Below, one piece after another: positions 7,930 through 15,485 of a stretch of 64,000 nucleotides of DNA. Location: positions 124,001 through 188,000 of the forward strand of contig JACRNY010000002.1 of the NCBI GenBank assembly GCA_016214695.1. The letters are read 5' to 3'. How positions within the stretch are numbered: the first letter of the stretch is position 1; each line of letters opens with the position of its first letter. The position numbers and the translations under genes were made by a program. Under the pieces are notes generated by a model. The model saw nothing but the letters and a program-made list of their open reading frames with translations. It made no database searches and was not told where the DNA came from. The stretch comes from Nitrosomonadales bacterium (GTDB lineage Bacteria > Pseudomonadota > Gammaproteobacteria > Burkholderiales > Gallionellaceae).

Positions 7930-8391
7930 ATGTCATACCTACACTGGTCCAGCGATCTGGATACCGGGATCGAGGTCATCGACAAGCAGCATCGTCGCAT
8001 CGTTGATTACCTGAACGAGCTCAACAGCGCGAACAGTTCCGGCGATCTGGAAGCAACCAACCATGTCCTGAACGAGCTGGTCGATTACACCATCACCCAT
8101 TTCGCTTTCGAAGAAGAACTGCAGGAAAGAGCCGGCTATCCCTTCCTCAAGGCGCACAAGCGTGTGCACGAGATCTTCACCAAACGCGTGGCCGAGTTCC
8201 AGAAGCGCGCCTCCGTCGGCGAGAACGTCGCCCCCGAACTGCTTTCCATGCTGAAGATCTGGCTGGTCAACCACATCAAGGGCGACGATGCGGACTACGT
8301 GCAGAGCGTCAAGAAGAACCTTGGTCTTGAAAGTTCAAGAGATAACACTGGCGGATGGCTGGGTAGCGCCCTGAAGAAGTTCTTCGGCTGA
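7930..8391 (+). CDS. Bacteriohemerythrin
   Basis: 153 residues from the ATG at 7930, chosen because AGGAGGA lies just upstream. This is a four-helix protein that binds O2 at a di-iron site. Ligand motifs are in order: HWSSDLDTGIEVIDKQH, HFAFEEEL, HKRVHE and NHIKGDDADY. The last 20 residues (GGWLGSALKKFFG) form an amphipathic tail beyond the usual domain. It stands alone with a 118-bp upstream region. A role in oxygen sensing or scavenging fits a microaerophile (inference). Confidence 0.9.
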   Translation: MSYLHWSSDLDTGIEVIDKQHRRIVDYLNELNSANSSGDLEATNHVLNELVDYTITHFAFEEELQERAGYPFLKAHKRVHEIFTKRVAEFQKRASVGENVAPELLSMLKIWLVNHIKGDDADYVQSVKKNLGLESSRDNTGGWLGSALKKFFG

Positions 8392-8392
8392 T

Positions 8393-8724
8393 TCAACGCG
8401 AAGCGGCGTCCAGCTGCTTCGCGATCAGCCCAGGCAAGCGCTTCGGCGCAGCGATGCGCAACTGCCTGTTCACGTTGTACACCCCGAACACCACCGTGAT
8501 CGCCTTTTCGGGCACATCGAACTCCCCCGCGAGAAATGCCACCAGATGTGCCGTCGCGCGCCCGCGCACCGGTTCTCCGCGACATGCACCTCCAGTTGAT
8601 TGCCGATGACCTTGCCAATCTTCGTCTTCTTGGCGCGCGGGCGGCCGAGGATGTTCAACACCAGGATGTCGCCCTGCCACTGACAGCAGCAAGACAGCTC
8701 TGTTCCCGACTTAGAACTTTTCAT
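8393..8724 (-). pseudogene. DUF167 (YggU-like) gene with an apparent one-base frameshift
   Basis: Two overlapping frames together give one DUF167 protein. Residues 1-51 from the ATG at 8724 (QWQGDILVLNILGRPRAKKT, then QLEVHVAEN) are in one frame. The rest is in another frame (PVRGRATAHLVAFLAGEFDV to LIAKQLDAASR). The switch lies near 8570-8572, where AACCGG would read correctly as AACCCGG. DUF167 proteins are small RNA-binding-like proteins of unknown role. It is either a real loss of function or a sequencing error in a C run. Confidence 0.7.
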
Positions 8725-9427
8725 GCGGCATCAGATAGCGCCACTGCCCCAGTGGCAACTTGGACATCGACACGCGCCCGATGCGTATCCGCTTCATCGC
8801 CAGCACCTGCAACCCCACGGCCTTGCACATATGGGCGACCTGACCGGGCTTCACACCCTTGAGCGCAAAGCGCAGATGCGTTTCATTCTGCCAGCTCACC
8901 TTGACCGGCGGCAGCGGCTTGCCGTTGTAACTGAGCCCGTGATTGAGCAGCTTGAGCCCGTCCGGCGCCAGCTCGCCTGCAACCTGCACGACATATTCCT
9001 GCTCTATCGTCGCCGCATCGTCGGTCAGCTTGCGCGTCACACGAAAGTCCTGGGTGAATACCGTCATGCCGCCGGCATGCGGCTCCAATGGTGTGCATTG
9101 CGTCAGATGCAGGAAATGCTGCTTGAGCAGGCGGATGTTGGAATGGTCGTCTGCCGCGCGCGTCTCGGCGCAGAGCAAGCGCTTGATCGTGTCGGCATTC
9201 ATCTCGACATCCGGCGACTGGTGAAATAGGATGGTCACCGGCTCCACCGGCACCAGCACAGCATCGGGATGCAAATCGACTTTCTGCTCCGCCACCATGA
9301 ACTGCGGCTCTTCCACCACCACCCCGTCCACCATCACCCAACCACCCGCGATATACAGCTCCGCCTCGCGGCGCGAGCAGTGGACTAGTTCGGCAAGGCG
9401 TTTGGCAAGGCGGATGGGGTCGGACAT
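8711..9427 (-). CDS. S4-domain pseudouridine-synthase-like protein with altered active-site motif
   Basis: 238 residues from the ATG at 9427, which starts directly before an S4 RNA-binding domain (LAKRLAELVHCSRREAELYI). The rest aligns with RluB/RluE/RluF-type synthases: EQEYVVQVAGEL, and VKVSWQNETHLRFALKGVKP near the C-terminus. Where the family has G-R-L-D-x-D/N-T/S-x-G-L, this protein reads TPLEPHAGGMTVFTQD, so the catalytic Asp appears replaced by Glu. It may be inactive or have an altered reaction. Its 3' end overlaps the start of the DUF167 gene by 14 bp. Confidence 0.75.
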   Translation of the reverse strand: MSDPIRLAKRLAELVHCSRREAELYIAGGWVMVDGVVVEEPQFMVAEQKVDLHPDAVLVPVEPVTILFHQSPDVEMNADTIKRLLCAETRAADDHSNIRLLKQHFLHLTQCTPLEPHAGGMTVFTQDFRVTRKLTDDAATIEQEYVVQVAGELAPDGLKLLNHGLSYNGKPLPPVKVSWQNETHLRFALKGVKPGQVAHMCKAVGLQVLAMKRIRIGRVSMSKLPLGQWRYLMPHEKF

Positions 9428-9475
9428 GGGAAGTGGATCTGGGATCAAGGTGCGCATTGTAAACGCTATAACATA

Positions 9476-9505
9476 CGTTCGCCCTGAGCCTGTCGAAGGG
9501 TGAAC
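9476..9505. repeat. GTTCG-GAGCCTGTCGAA repeat unit
   Basis: A single unit of the dispersed GTTCGCCCTGAGCCTGTCGA-type repeat lies between the S4 protein start and the VF530 gene. Reading it as coding would add a spurious N-terminus to the S4 protein. Confidence 0.75.
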
Positions 9506-9562
9506 TCCATCAAACACTGTTTTCTAGGCGCTCACGCTAGCGTTCGCCTGTAAAATCCGGAC

Positions 9563-9799
9563 ATGGACACCGACAAAAAACCCGCAAACCGACCTCCGCT
9601 GGAGGGCGTCACGCTCGAGATGATCGTCACGCAACTCTCCGAAAGCATCGGCTGGGAGGCGATGGCAGAAGCCGTGCCGGTGCGCTGCTTCACGCACGAC
9701 CCGAGCGTTAAATCCAGTTTGAAGTTTTTGCGTCGGACGCCCTGGGCGAGGGCGAAGGTGGAGGAGTTGTATTTGTTGATACGAAGGGTGAAGCCTTAG
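9563..9799 (+). CDS. VF530 family (DUF2132) DNA-binding protein
   Basis: 78 residues matching the small VF530 family: LEGVTLEMIVTQLSESIGWE at 13-32, then CFTHDPSVKSSLKFLRRTPW and ARAKVEELYL. A Vibrio fischeri member has a solved structure and is annotated as DNA-binding; the biological role is unclear. The downstream region is repeat DNA. Confidence 0.85.
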   Translation: MDTDKKPANRPPLEGVTLEMIVTQLSESIGWEAMAEAVPVRCFTHDPSVKSSLKFLRRTPWARAKVEELYLLIRRVKP

Positions 9800-9811
9800 A
9801 TTGTTACTTGA

Positions 9812-10164
9812 CCGTTCGTCCTGAGCTTGTCGAAGGATGGGCGAAGCCCGCTGGTCTTCAAATTCAAAACCAACTTCGTCGGGGGTAGCCCGACAGCTAG
9901 TCACTTTTTTTTGCTTCGCCAAAGAAAAAGTAACCAAAAAGAAGGCGACCCCAGCGCGCCGCCCCTTCGGGGTTCCCTCGATATTTCGCCAGCAAGCGAG
10001 GCTGCGCAACTCGCCCTAGCGGGGCACACACCCCGTACCCCACCGCGGAGCTCAGACAGTGCTCGCCTAAACCTCCGCTTGTTGGCGAAATATCGAGGCG
10101 GCGCACAGGGGAAGGAAAATACGGAAGGCCAAGGCATAGGATGGGCGCTTTGCGCCCATCCTAT
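9812..10164. repeat. Left composite repeat arm of the 9.8-11.6 kb island
   Basis: Ordered modules are: a GTTCG...GTCGAAGG unit; TTCAAATTCAAAACCAAC; GTCGGGGGTAGCCCGACAGC; a stem around TTGCTTCGCCAAAG with AAAAGTAACCAAAA; CCAGCGCGCCGCCCC; and a nested palindrome with arms at 9976-10001 and 10072-10098. A GCGCACAGGGGAAGGAAAA module follows, then a terminal hairpin with arms GGATGGGCGC/GCGCCCATCC at 10139-10161. The same module order occurs reversed at 11264-11599. The arm fills nearly all of the 409-bp gap between coding regions; no protein gene is supported in it. Confidence 0.8.
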
Positions 10165-10208
10165 AAAATTCTTGAGTCAAATATTGCCTGTAGAAATGTA
10201 ATTGGTGC

Positions 10209-10589
10209 TTACCTATGTGGAAGTGAGGAGCTTCGAGCTTTGAGGACAGATCTCGCCTTTCTCAATAACGGGTTGTCATTGGCAAGGCATGCACTACGGT
10301 AGGTTGAAGAGCGCAATTCATGTATCAAATCTTCAATTTCCTTAAGCAGATGTCTTTTCTTACTTAGCGAAATAATCTGCTCGAATGCTCCAGATTCTAC
10401 AAAGTTTAGCTTATCAATTAGTTTTGTTTTGTTGAGTTCTAACCGCTGTCGGGCATCTCTTTCTGTGGTTTTGGGTGTAGTGACAAGCGGCCTTCCCAGA
10501 ATCTTCTCTAATGGTTGAATGCCATCAGTATTGGCATCCTTAGGTTTCCGTTTTTGCCTGTCCTTTTCCCAATCCAGCTTGCTGTTCAT
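10209..10589 (-). CDS. Orphan hypothetical protein inside the inverted-repeat island
   Basis: 126 residues, strongly charged (K/R/E/D-rich), with no signal peptide or membrane segment. A probable helical or coiled-coil stretch spans residues about 45-95 (RQRLELNKTKLIDKLNFVES, then LSKKRHLLKEIEDLIHELRS). I recognise no domain. The gene is visibly more AT-rich than the flanking housekeeping genes, suggesting recent transfer. With the next gene it fills the space between two facing composite repeats. Its start is the first ATG, and no strong ribosome site is visible. Confidence 0.5.
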   Translation of the reverse strand: MNSKLDWEKDRQKRKPKDANTDGIQPLEKILGRPLVTTPKTTERDARQRLELNKTKLIDKLNFVESGAFEQIISLSKKRHLLKEIEDLIHELRSSTYRSACLANDNPLLRKARSVLKARSSSLPHR

Positions 10590-10692
10590 ATGCCCTCCAA
10601 ACCGTAGATGGGGCTAGCCATGGAGGGCTCGAAGTGCCCACCAAATGGTTTTGGTATCGCCTTCCCCTCGCCAGCGCACCACCCATTTCACG

Positions 10693-11163
10693 CTACTGGA
10701 CTTCATTTGCTGAAAACTTGCCGTGCTCCGACTTCCGGTCCGAAGCACGAATAATTTCCGCAGAACAAGAACTGGTGGCATGTGCATTTTCTGAAACCGT
10801 AGCGCGCCAAGTTATTGCCACATTGAATTGCCGACTGAACCCCCTAAACTCCCAGTTGTAACAGCGACCTTCGCCCGACGAAGACGCAGTATGATGCGCC
10901 CCCTTTCTTTCACCTCGCAACGCACGGTGTTTCAGGGTGGCGGGATCAAGAAAATCCGCATCGAGCATCGGATGATTGTTTTTGTCCGTATCACTCCAAT
11001 CCAGACGAAGCTGAATCGTGTCGTTGCCAACATCAAAGTGGGGGAGGAAATGCTGCGAACTCCCCTCTTTCATCTTAAGAGTAAAAACCTCCCTCGTATC
11101 ACCGAATGTCACGATGGCAGACTCTATGCTATCGCTCGGCTGATCAGAACGATCTTGCTTCAT
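10693..11163 (-). CDS. Orphan hypothetical protein inside the inverted-repeat island
   Basis: 156 residues, soluble and rich in Ser, Asp and His, with no recognised family. The N-terminal half is beta-rich (AIVTFGDTREVFTLKMKEG, then IQLRLDWSDTDKN). The C-terminal half contains FSRQFNVAITWRATVSENAH. It lies 103 bp upstream of the 126-residue orphan in the same direction, so the two may form a two-gene unit. Base composition is lower in GC than polA next door. Function unknown. Confidence 0.5.
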   Translation of the reverse strand: MKQDRSDQPSDSIESAIVTFGDTREVFTLKMKEGSSQHFLPHFDVGNDTIQLRLDWSDTDKNNHPMLDADFLDPATLKHRALRGERKGAHHTASSSGEGRCYNWEFRGFSRQFNVAITWRATVSENAHATSSCSAEIIRASDRKSEHGKFSANEVQ

Positions 11164-11263
11164 GCATTACCCTCCATGACCATTTATGTCTGATGTTGAA
11201 TCAAGTCAGGTCAGTGCACTAATTCAGAATTGTGACAATGTACCGGAGTCGAATGGGTTTTAC

Positions 11264-11599
11264 TATGGCGGGCAACTTGTTGCCCGCCATAGGGTTTTGC
11301 TTTTCGATTTTCGCTTTTCTATCCCCTGTGCACCGCCGAGTAGCGCAGGCTGGTCAGGGGTAGTCCGACGAATATGTTTGAGCACGTGACCGCGTAGCGG
11401 GTCGTGCGAGTTTATGAGGAGGCCTGACCAGTCGAGCAACGCAGGGAACCCCGCAGGGGCGGCGCGCTGGGGGCGCCCTCTTTTGGTTACTTTTCTCGGC
11501 AAGACGAGAAAAGTGACTAGCTGTCGGGCTACCCCCGACGGTGTTGGGTTTGAATTTGGTTGAAGACATTCACCCTTCGACAGGCTCAGGGCGAACGGA
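11264..11599. repeat. Right composite repeat arm of the 9.8-11.6 kb island
   Basis: This carries the modules of the left arm in opposite orientation. A perfect 13-bp-arm hairpin (TATGGCGGGCAAC/GTTGCCCGCCATA, 11264-11291) lies innermost. Then come a nested inverted repeat built on GGTCAGG/CCTGACC, CCCCGCAGGGGCGGCGCGCT, a TTTTGGTTACTTTTCTCG stem, TAGCTGTCGGGCTACCCCCG, and a terminal TTCGACAGGCTCAGGGCGAA unit. It occupies most of the 443-bp gap before polA; I see no protein gene in it. Confidence 0.8.
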
Positions 11600-11606
11600 T
11601 TGCTAC

Positions 11607-14372
11607 TTAATGCGCCTCATCCCAATTCCCGCCCTCACCCATCCCCACCTCCAGCGGTACCTTCAATTCCGCCACATTGCACATCAACTCCCGCACCTTC
11701 TCCTTCACAAGAGATAGCTCAGCTTCCGGTACTTCCAGCACCAATTCATCATGCACCTGCATGATAAGTTTGGTCTGCAATTTTTCTTTCTCCAGCCAAT
11801 CCTGCACCGCAATCATCGCCAGTTTGATGAGATCGGCCGCCGTGCCCTGCATGGGCGCATTGATGGCAGCTCGTTCGGCGGCTTGTCGACGCATTCCATT
11901 TGCACCATTGATCTCCGGCAACCATAAACGACGACCGAACCAGGTCTCCACAAAGCCCTGTGCCTTCGCCTGCTCGCGCGTGCTATCCATGTAGTGCTTC
12001 ACACCGGGGTAGCGCGCGAAGTAGAGGTCGATGTATTGCTTGGCGGCGCTGGTTTCGATATTGAGCTGGCTGGCCAAACCATAAGCCGACATGCCGTAGA
12101 TGAGGCCGAAGTTGATGACCTTGGCGTAGCGGCGCTGTTCGCTGCTCACGGCATCGAGCGATACGTTGAACACTTCGGCGGCAGTGGCGCGGTGGATGTC
12201 TTCGCCGGCGGCGAAGGCTTTGAGCAGGCCTTCGTCACCTGAGAGGTGGGCCATGATGCGCAATTCGATCTGCGAATAGTCGGCAGAGACGATGCGCGAA
12301 CCGGCAGGCGCGATGAAGGCTTCGCGGATGCGGCGGCCTTCGGGGGTGCGGATGGGGATGTTCTGCAGGTTGGGGTCGCTGGAGGCCAGACGCCCGGTGA
12401 CGGCCACGGCTTGCGAGTAGCTGGTGTGCACGCGGCCTGTTTTCGCGTTCACCATCTGCGGCAGTTTGTCGGTGTAGGTGGATTTGAGTTTGGACATGCC
12501 GCGATGCTCAAGCAGTATCTTGGGCAGCGGATAGTCGAGCGCGAGTTCCTGCAGCACTTCTTCGTCGGTCGAGCGCGAACCGGTTGCGGTCTTTTTCTTG
12601 GAAGGGATGCCGAGCTTGTCGAACAGAATCTCCTGCAACTGCTTGGGCGAAGCCAGGTTGAACGGTTGCCCGGCCAGTTCGTACGCCTGCTTCTCGATGG
12701 ACATGATCTTTTCGCCCAGCTCGTGGCTTTGCCGGCCCAGCATGGTGCTGTCGATGAGCACGCCGTTGCGTTCCATCTTGAACAGCACTTCGCGCACTGG
12801 CATCTCGATGTCGCGATAGACCTCGGCTAATCTTCCCTGCAGTTGTGGCGACAGGGTCTGGTGCAGTTGCAGGGTGATGTCGGCGTCTTCTGCCGCATAT
12901 TTTGTCGCCGTTCCCAGATCGACCTGGTCGAAGCCAATCTGCTTGGCGCCCTTGCCCACCACATCGGTGTAGCTCACTGTCGACAGGCCGAGATGGCGCA
13001 GAGCGAGATTGCCCATCTCGTGCGGCTTGTGCGATTCCAGCACGTAGGATTGCAGCAGCGTGTCTTCGGCGATGCCGGCGAAAGCGATGCCGTGGTTGGC
13101 GAAGATGTGCTGGTCGTATTTGAGGTTCTGGCCGAGCTTTTTGTGGGCGGGGCTTTCCAGCCAGTGTTTGAGTTTTTTCAGCGCGTGGTCGCGGCCAAGC
13201 TGGTCGGGTGCGCCGGGGTAGTGGTGTGCCAGCGGCAGATAGGCGGCCTGATGCACTTCGATGCTGAAGGAGATGCCGACCAGTTGCGCGGTCATTCCGT
13301 CGAGGCCGGTGGTTTCCGTGTCGATGCTCACCAGCGGCGCGGCCATCAGTTTTTCCAGCCAGGCGTCGAGCTGGGCATCGGTGAGGATGGCTTCGTAGTT
13401 GGAGGTGTCGTTGACGGTTGAAGGCAGTGGAGCTTGCTCGAACTGGCGCTGGTCTTGCACCTTTTCGCGCCCGCCGGAACGACCCTCACCCCCGGCCCCT
13501 CTCCCGCCTGCGGGAGAGGGGAGTGAGGAGCCGGTGAGTTCGCGCATCAGGCTGCGGAAGCCGAAGCGCTCGTACATGGCTTTCAATTTCTCGGTGTCGG
13601 GAGCGGGCGCGGCCAGTTCGTCGAAGCGTTTGTCCAGCGGTACATCGCATTTCACCGTGACCAGCTGCTTGCCCATCGGCAGCCATTCCAGCGCGGTGCG
13701 CAGGTTTTCGCCGACCGCGCCTTTCACTTCGGCGGCATGCGCCATGAGATTGTCGAGCGTGCCGTATTCAGCGAGCCATTTGACGGCGGTCTTGGGTCCG
13801 CACTTGTTCACGCCGGGCACGTTGTCCACGGTGTCGCCGACCAGCGCAAGGTAATCGACGATGCGCTCGGGTGGGACGCCAAACTTGGCGGTGACGCCCG
13901 CGACATCCAGCTTCTCTTCGCTCATGGTGTTGACCCACAGCACCTTGTCGTCCACCAGCTGGGTGAGGTCCTTGTCGCCGGTGGAGATGATACAGCGTGC
14001 ACCGTTGCGCGAGGCTTGCCGCGCCAGGGTGCCGATGACGTCGTCGGCCTCGACCCCGTCGATCATCAGGATATTCCAGCCCGCCGCGGCCACCAGTTCG
14101 TGCAACGGCTCGATCTGCGCACGCAGGTCGTCCGGCATCGGCGGGCGGTGCGCCTTGTATTCGGGATACCAGTCGTCGCGGAACGTTTTGCCCTTCGCAT
14201 CGAACACGCAGGCGCTATAATCCGCCGGGTAATCGGCGCGCAGGCGGCGCAGCATGTTGAGCACGCCCTGAATGGCGCCGGTGGGCTCGCCTTGCGGGCT
14301 GCGCAGGTCCGGCATGGCGTGGAAGGCGCGGTACAGATATGACGAACCGTCTACCAGCAATAAAGTCTTCAT
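11607..14372 (-). CDS. polA: DNA polymerase I with an in-frame repeat-derived insert
   Basis: 921 residues. It fills gaps and removes primers in replication and repair. The 5'-nuclease domain covers about residues 1-275 (LLLVDGSSYLYRAFHAMPDL at the N-terminus). A proofreading exonuclease follows (VSIDTETTGLDG, with Asp and Glu intact). The polymerase domain has motif A SADYSQIELRIMAHLSGD, motif B RRYAKVINFGLIYGMSAYG and motif C MQVHDELVLEV. Residues about 282-298 (LPSPAGGRGAGGEG) come from a GC-rich palindrome sitting in the linker between nuclease and exonuclease domains. The start is 17 bp from the divergent LOG gene. Confidence 0.97.
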   Translation of the reverse strand: MKTLLLVDGSSYLYRAFHAMPDLRSPQGEPTGAIQGVLNMLRRLRADYPADYSACVFDAKGKTFRDDWYPEYKAHRPPMPDDLRAQIEPLHELVAAAGWNILMIDGVEADDVIGTLARQASRNGARCIISTGDKDLTQLVDDKVLWVNTMSEEKLDVAGVTAKFGVPPERIVDYLALVGDTVDNVPGVNKCGPKTAVKWLAEYGTLDNLMAHAAEVKGAVGENLRTALEWLPMGKQLVTVKCDVPLDKRFDELAAPAPDTEKLKAMYERFGFRSLMRELTGSSLPSPAGGRGAGGEGRSGGREKVQDQRQFEQAPLPSTVNDTSNYEAILTDAQLDAWLEKLMAAPLVSIDTETTGLDGMTAQLVGISFSIEVHQAAYLPLAHHYPGAPDQLGRDHALKKLKHWLESPAHKKLGQNLKYDQHIFANHGIAFAGIAEDTLLQSYVLESHKPHEMGNLALRHLGLSTVSYTDVVGKGAKQIGFDQVDLGTATKYAAEDADITLQLHQTLSPQLQGRLAEVYRDIEMPVREVLFKMERNGVLIDSTMLGRQSHELGEKIMSIEKQAYELAGQPFNLASPKQLQEILFDKLGIPSKKKTATGSRSTDEEVLQELALDYPLPKILLEHRGMSKLKSTYTDKLPQMVNAKTGRVHTSYSQAVAVTGRLASSDPNLQNIPIRTPEGRRIREAFIAPAGSRIVSADYSQIELRIMAHLSGDEGLLKAFAAGEDIHRATAAEVFNVSLDAVSSEQRRYAKVINFGLIYGMSAYGLASQLNIETSAAKQYIDLYFARYPGVKHYMDSTREQAKAQGFVETWFGRRLWLPEINGANGMRRQAAERAAINAPMQGTAADLIKLAMIAVQDWLEKEKLQTKLIMQVHDELVLEVPEAELSLVKEKVRELMCNVAELKVPLEVGMGEGGNWDEAH
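13483..13528. repeat. CCCTCTCCC/GGGAGAGGG palindrome inside polA
   Basis: The core palindrome is at 13496-13521 (arms CCCCTCTCCCGC/GCGGGAGAGGGG), flanked by CCCTCACC on one side and GTGAGG on the other. It is read through in frame with no stop. Related elements are in uvrD (20002-20049), leuS (23213-23247), gcvT (33648-33723) and intergenically near 53640-53670. Confidence 0.85.
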
Positions 14373-14389
14373 TCTTTTAGAGGTCCGAG

Positions 14390-15106
14390 ATGAACAACGA
14401 TATGAAACTTCCGCCCGCGCAATCGCCGGAATTGATGCAATCGAAGGAGTCCTGGCGGGTGTTCGGCATTATGTCAGAATTCGTCTCGGCGACCGAACGT
14501 CTGAACAACATCCACCCGGCGGTGAGCATCTTCGGCAGCGCGCGCACGCCGCACGACCATCCCTATTACAAACTCACCGAGGAGATCGCGCGCCTGCTCT
14601 CTGACGCCGGTTTCGCGGTCATCTCCGGCGGCGGCCCGGGCATCATGGAAGCCGCCAACAAGGGCGCCTTCTACGGCAAGTCGCCCAGCGTCGGCCTCAA
14701 CATCCAGTTGCCGCACGAGCAGCACAACAACCCCTACCAGAACATCAGCCAGACCTTCCATCACTTCTTCACGCGCAAGGTGATGTTCGTGAAGTTCGCC
14801 AGCGCCTATGTGGTGATGCCCGGCGGCTTCGGCACACTGGACGAGCTGATGGAAGCCCTGACGCTGGTGCAGACCGGCAAGACGCGGCGCATGCCCATCA
14901 TCCTGGTCGGCAGCAAGTTCTGGGGCGGCATGGTGGACTGGATCAGATCCAGCCTGCTGGAAGAAAAGATGATCGCTGCCAACGACCTGGACCTGATCAA
15001 GGTGCTCGACGATCCGGAGCAGGTAGTCGACGCGATCTTCAAGCACTACGAGACGCGCGGCTTCGAGCCGTCCGCAGCAGAACGCGAGATGCAACTCAAT
15101 CTTTAA
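14390..15106 (+). CDS. LOG family protein (TIGR00730; nucleotide 5'-monophosphate phosphoribohydrolase)
   Basis: 238 residues with a Rossmann-type fold. The two hallmark motifs are SGGGPGIMEAANKGA at about 81-95 and PGGFGTLDELMEALTL at about 143-158. LOG enzymes cleave the N-glycosidic bond of cytokinin riboside or purine nucleotide 5'-monophosphates, and bacterial members are often nucleosidases such as PpnN relatives. The true substrate is not clear here. It diverges from polA with a 17-bp gap. Confidence 0.9.
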   Translation: MNNDMKLPPAQSPELMQSKESWRVFGIMSEFVSATERLNNIHPAVSIFGSARTPHDHPYYKLTEEIARLLSDAGFAVISGGGPGIMEAANKGAFYGKSPSVGLNIQLPHEQHNNPYQNISQTFHHFFTRKVMFVKFASAYVVMPGGFGTLDELMEALTLVQTGKTRRMPIILVGSKFWGGMVDWIRSSLLEEKMIAANDLDLIKVLDDPEQVVDAIFKHYETRGFEPSAAEREMQLNL

Positions 15107-15143
15107 CGTAGAATCCCGATATTCATTCCAACCGGAAAACACC

Positions 15144-15473
15144 ATGCGCCTTACGTCATTCATCGCCCTGTCCTGCCTGAGCTTCAGCGCCTACGCCGCC
15201 CAGCCGGAATCACCCGCCAAGGTCGAGCCGCCGCCCCCTCCAGCCATGAGCGCGGACGAGAACCTCGACGAGCCGCAGGTGACCATCACCAAGCAGGCCG
15301 ACCTGACCGTGGAGGAGTACCGCGCCAACGGCAGGCTCTACATGATCAAGGTCATCCCCAAGGTCGGTGCGCCTTATTACCTGGTCGACGACAAGGGTGA
15401 CGGCAAGTTCGCACGCCAGGAAAGCATGGACTCCGGCCTGCGCGTTCCGCGCTGGATCATCAAACGTTTCTGA
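15144..15473 (+). CDS. DUF2782 family secreted protein
   Basis: 109 residues with a cleavable signal peptide (MRLTSFIALSCLSFSAYAA, cut probably after AYA). A Pro-rich linker (KVEPPPPPAM) and the DUF2782 domain follow: VTITKQADLTVEEYRANGRL, ending in GAPYYLVDDKGDGKF. Predicted periplasmic. The family is typical of beta- and gammaproteobacteria and commonly lies next to thrB or polA, as here. Function unknown. It is 13 bp from thrB and likely co-transcribed with it. Confidence 0.85.
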   Translation: MRLTSFIALSCLSFSAYAAQPESPAKVEPPPPPAMSADENLDEPQVTITKQADLTVEEYRANGRLYMIKVIPKVGAPYYLVDDKGDGKFARQESMDSGLRVPRWIIKRF

Positions 15474-15485
15474 GCGGGAAGCTGC

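Noticed and set aside
9837-10106. Short reading frames in the composite repeat
   Set aside because: They only translate repeat modules and change with each copy; there is no ribosome site or conserved motif.
9812-11599. Classical composite transposon
   Set aside because: No transposase and no insertion-sequence-like terminal repeats or target duplication could be identified; only repeat arms and two orphan genes.
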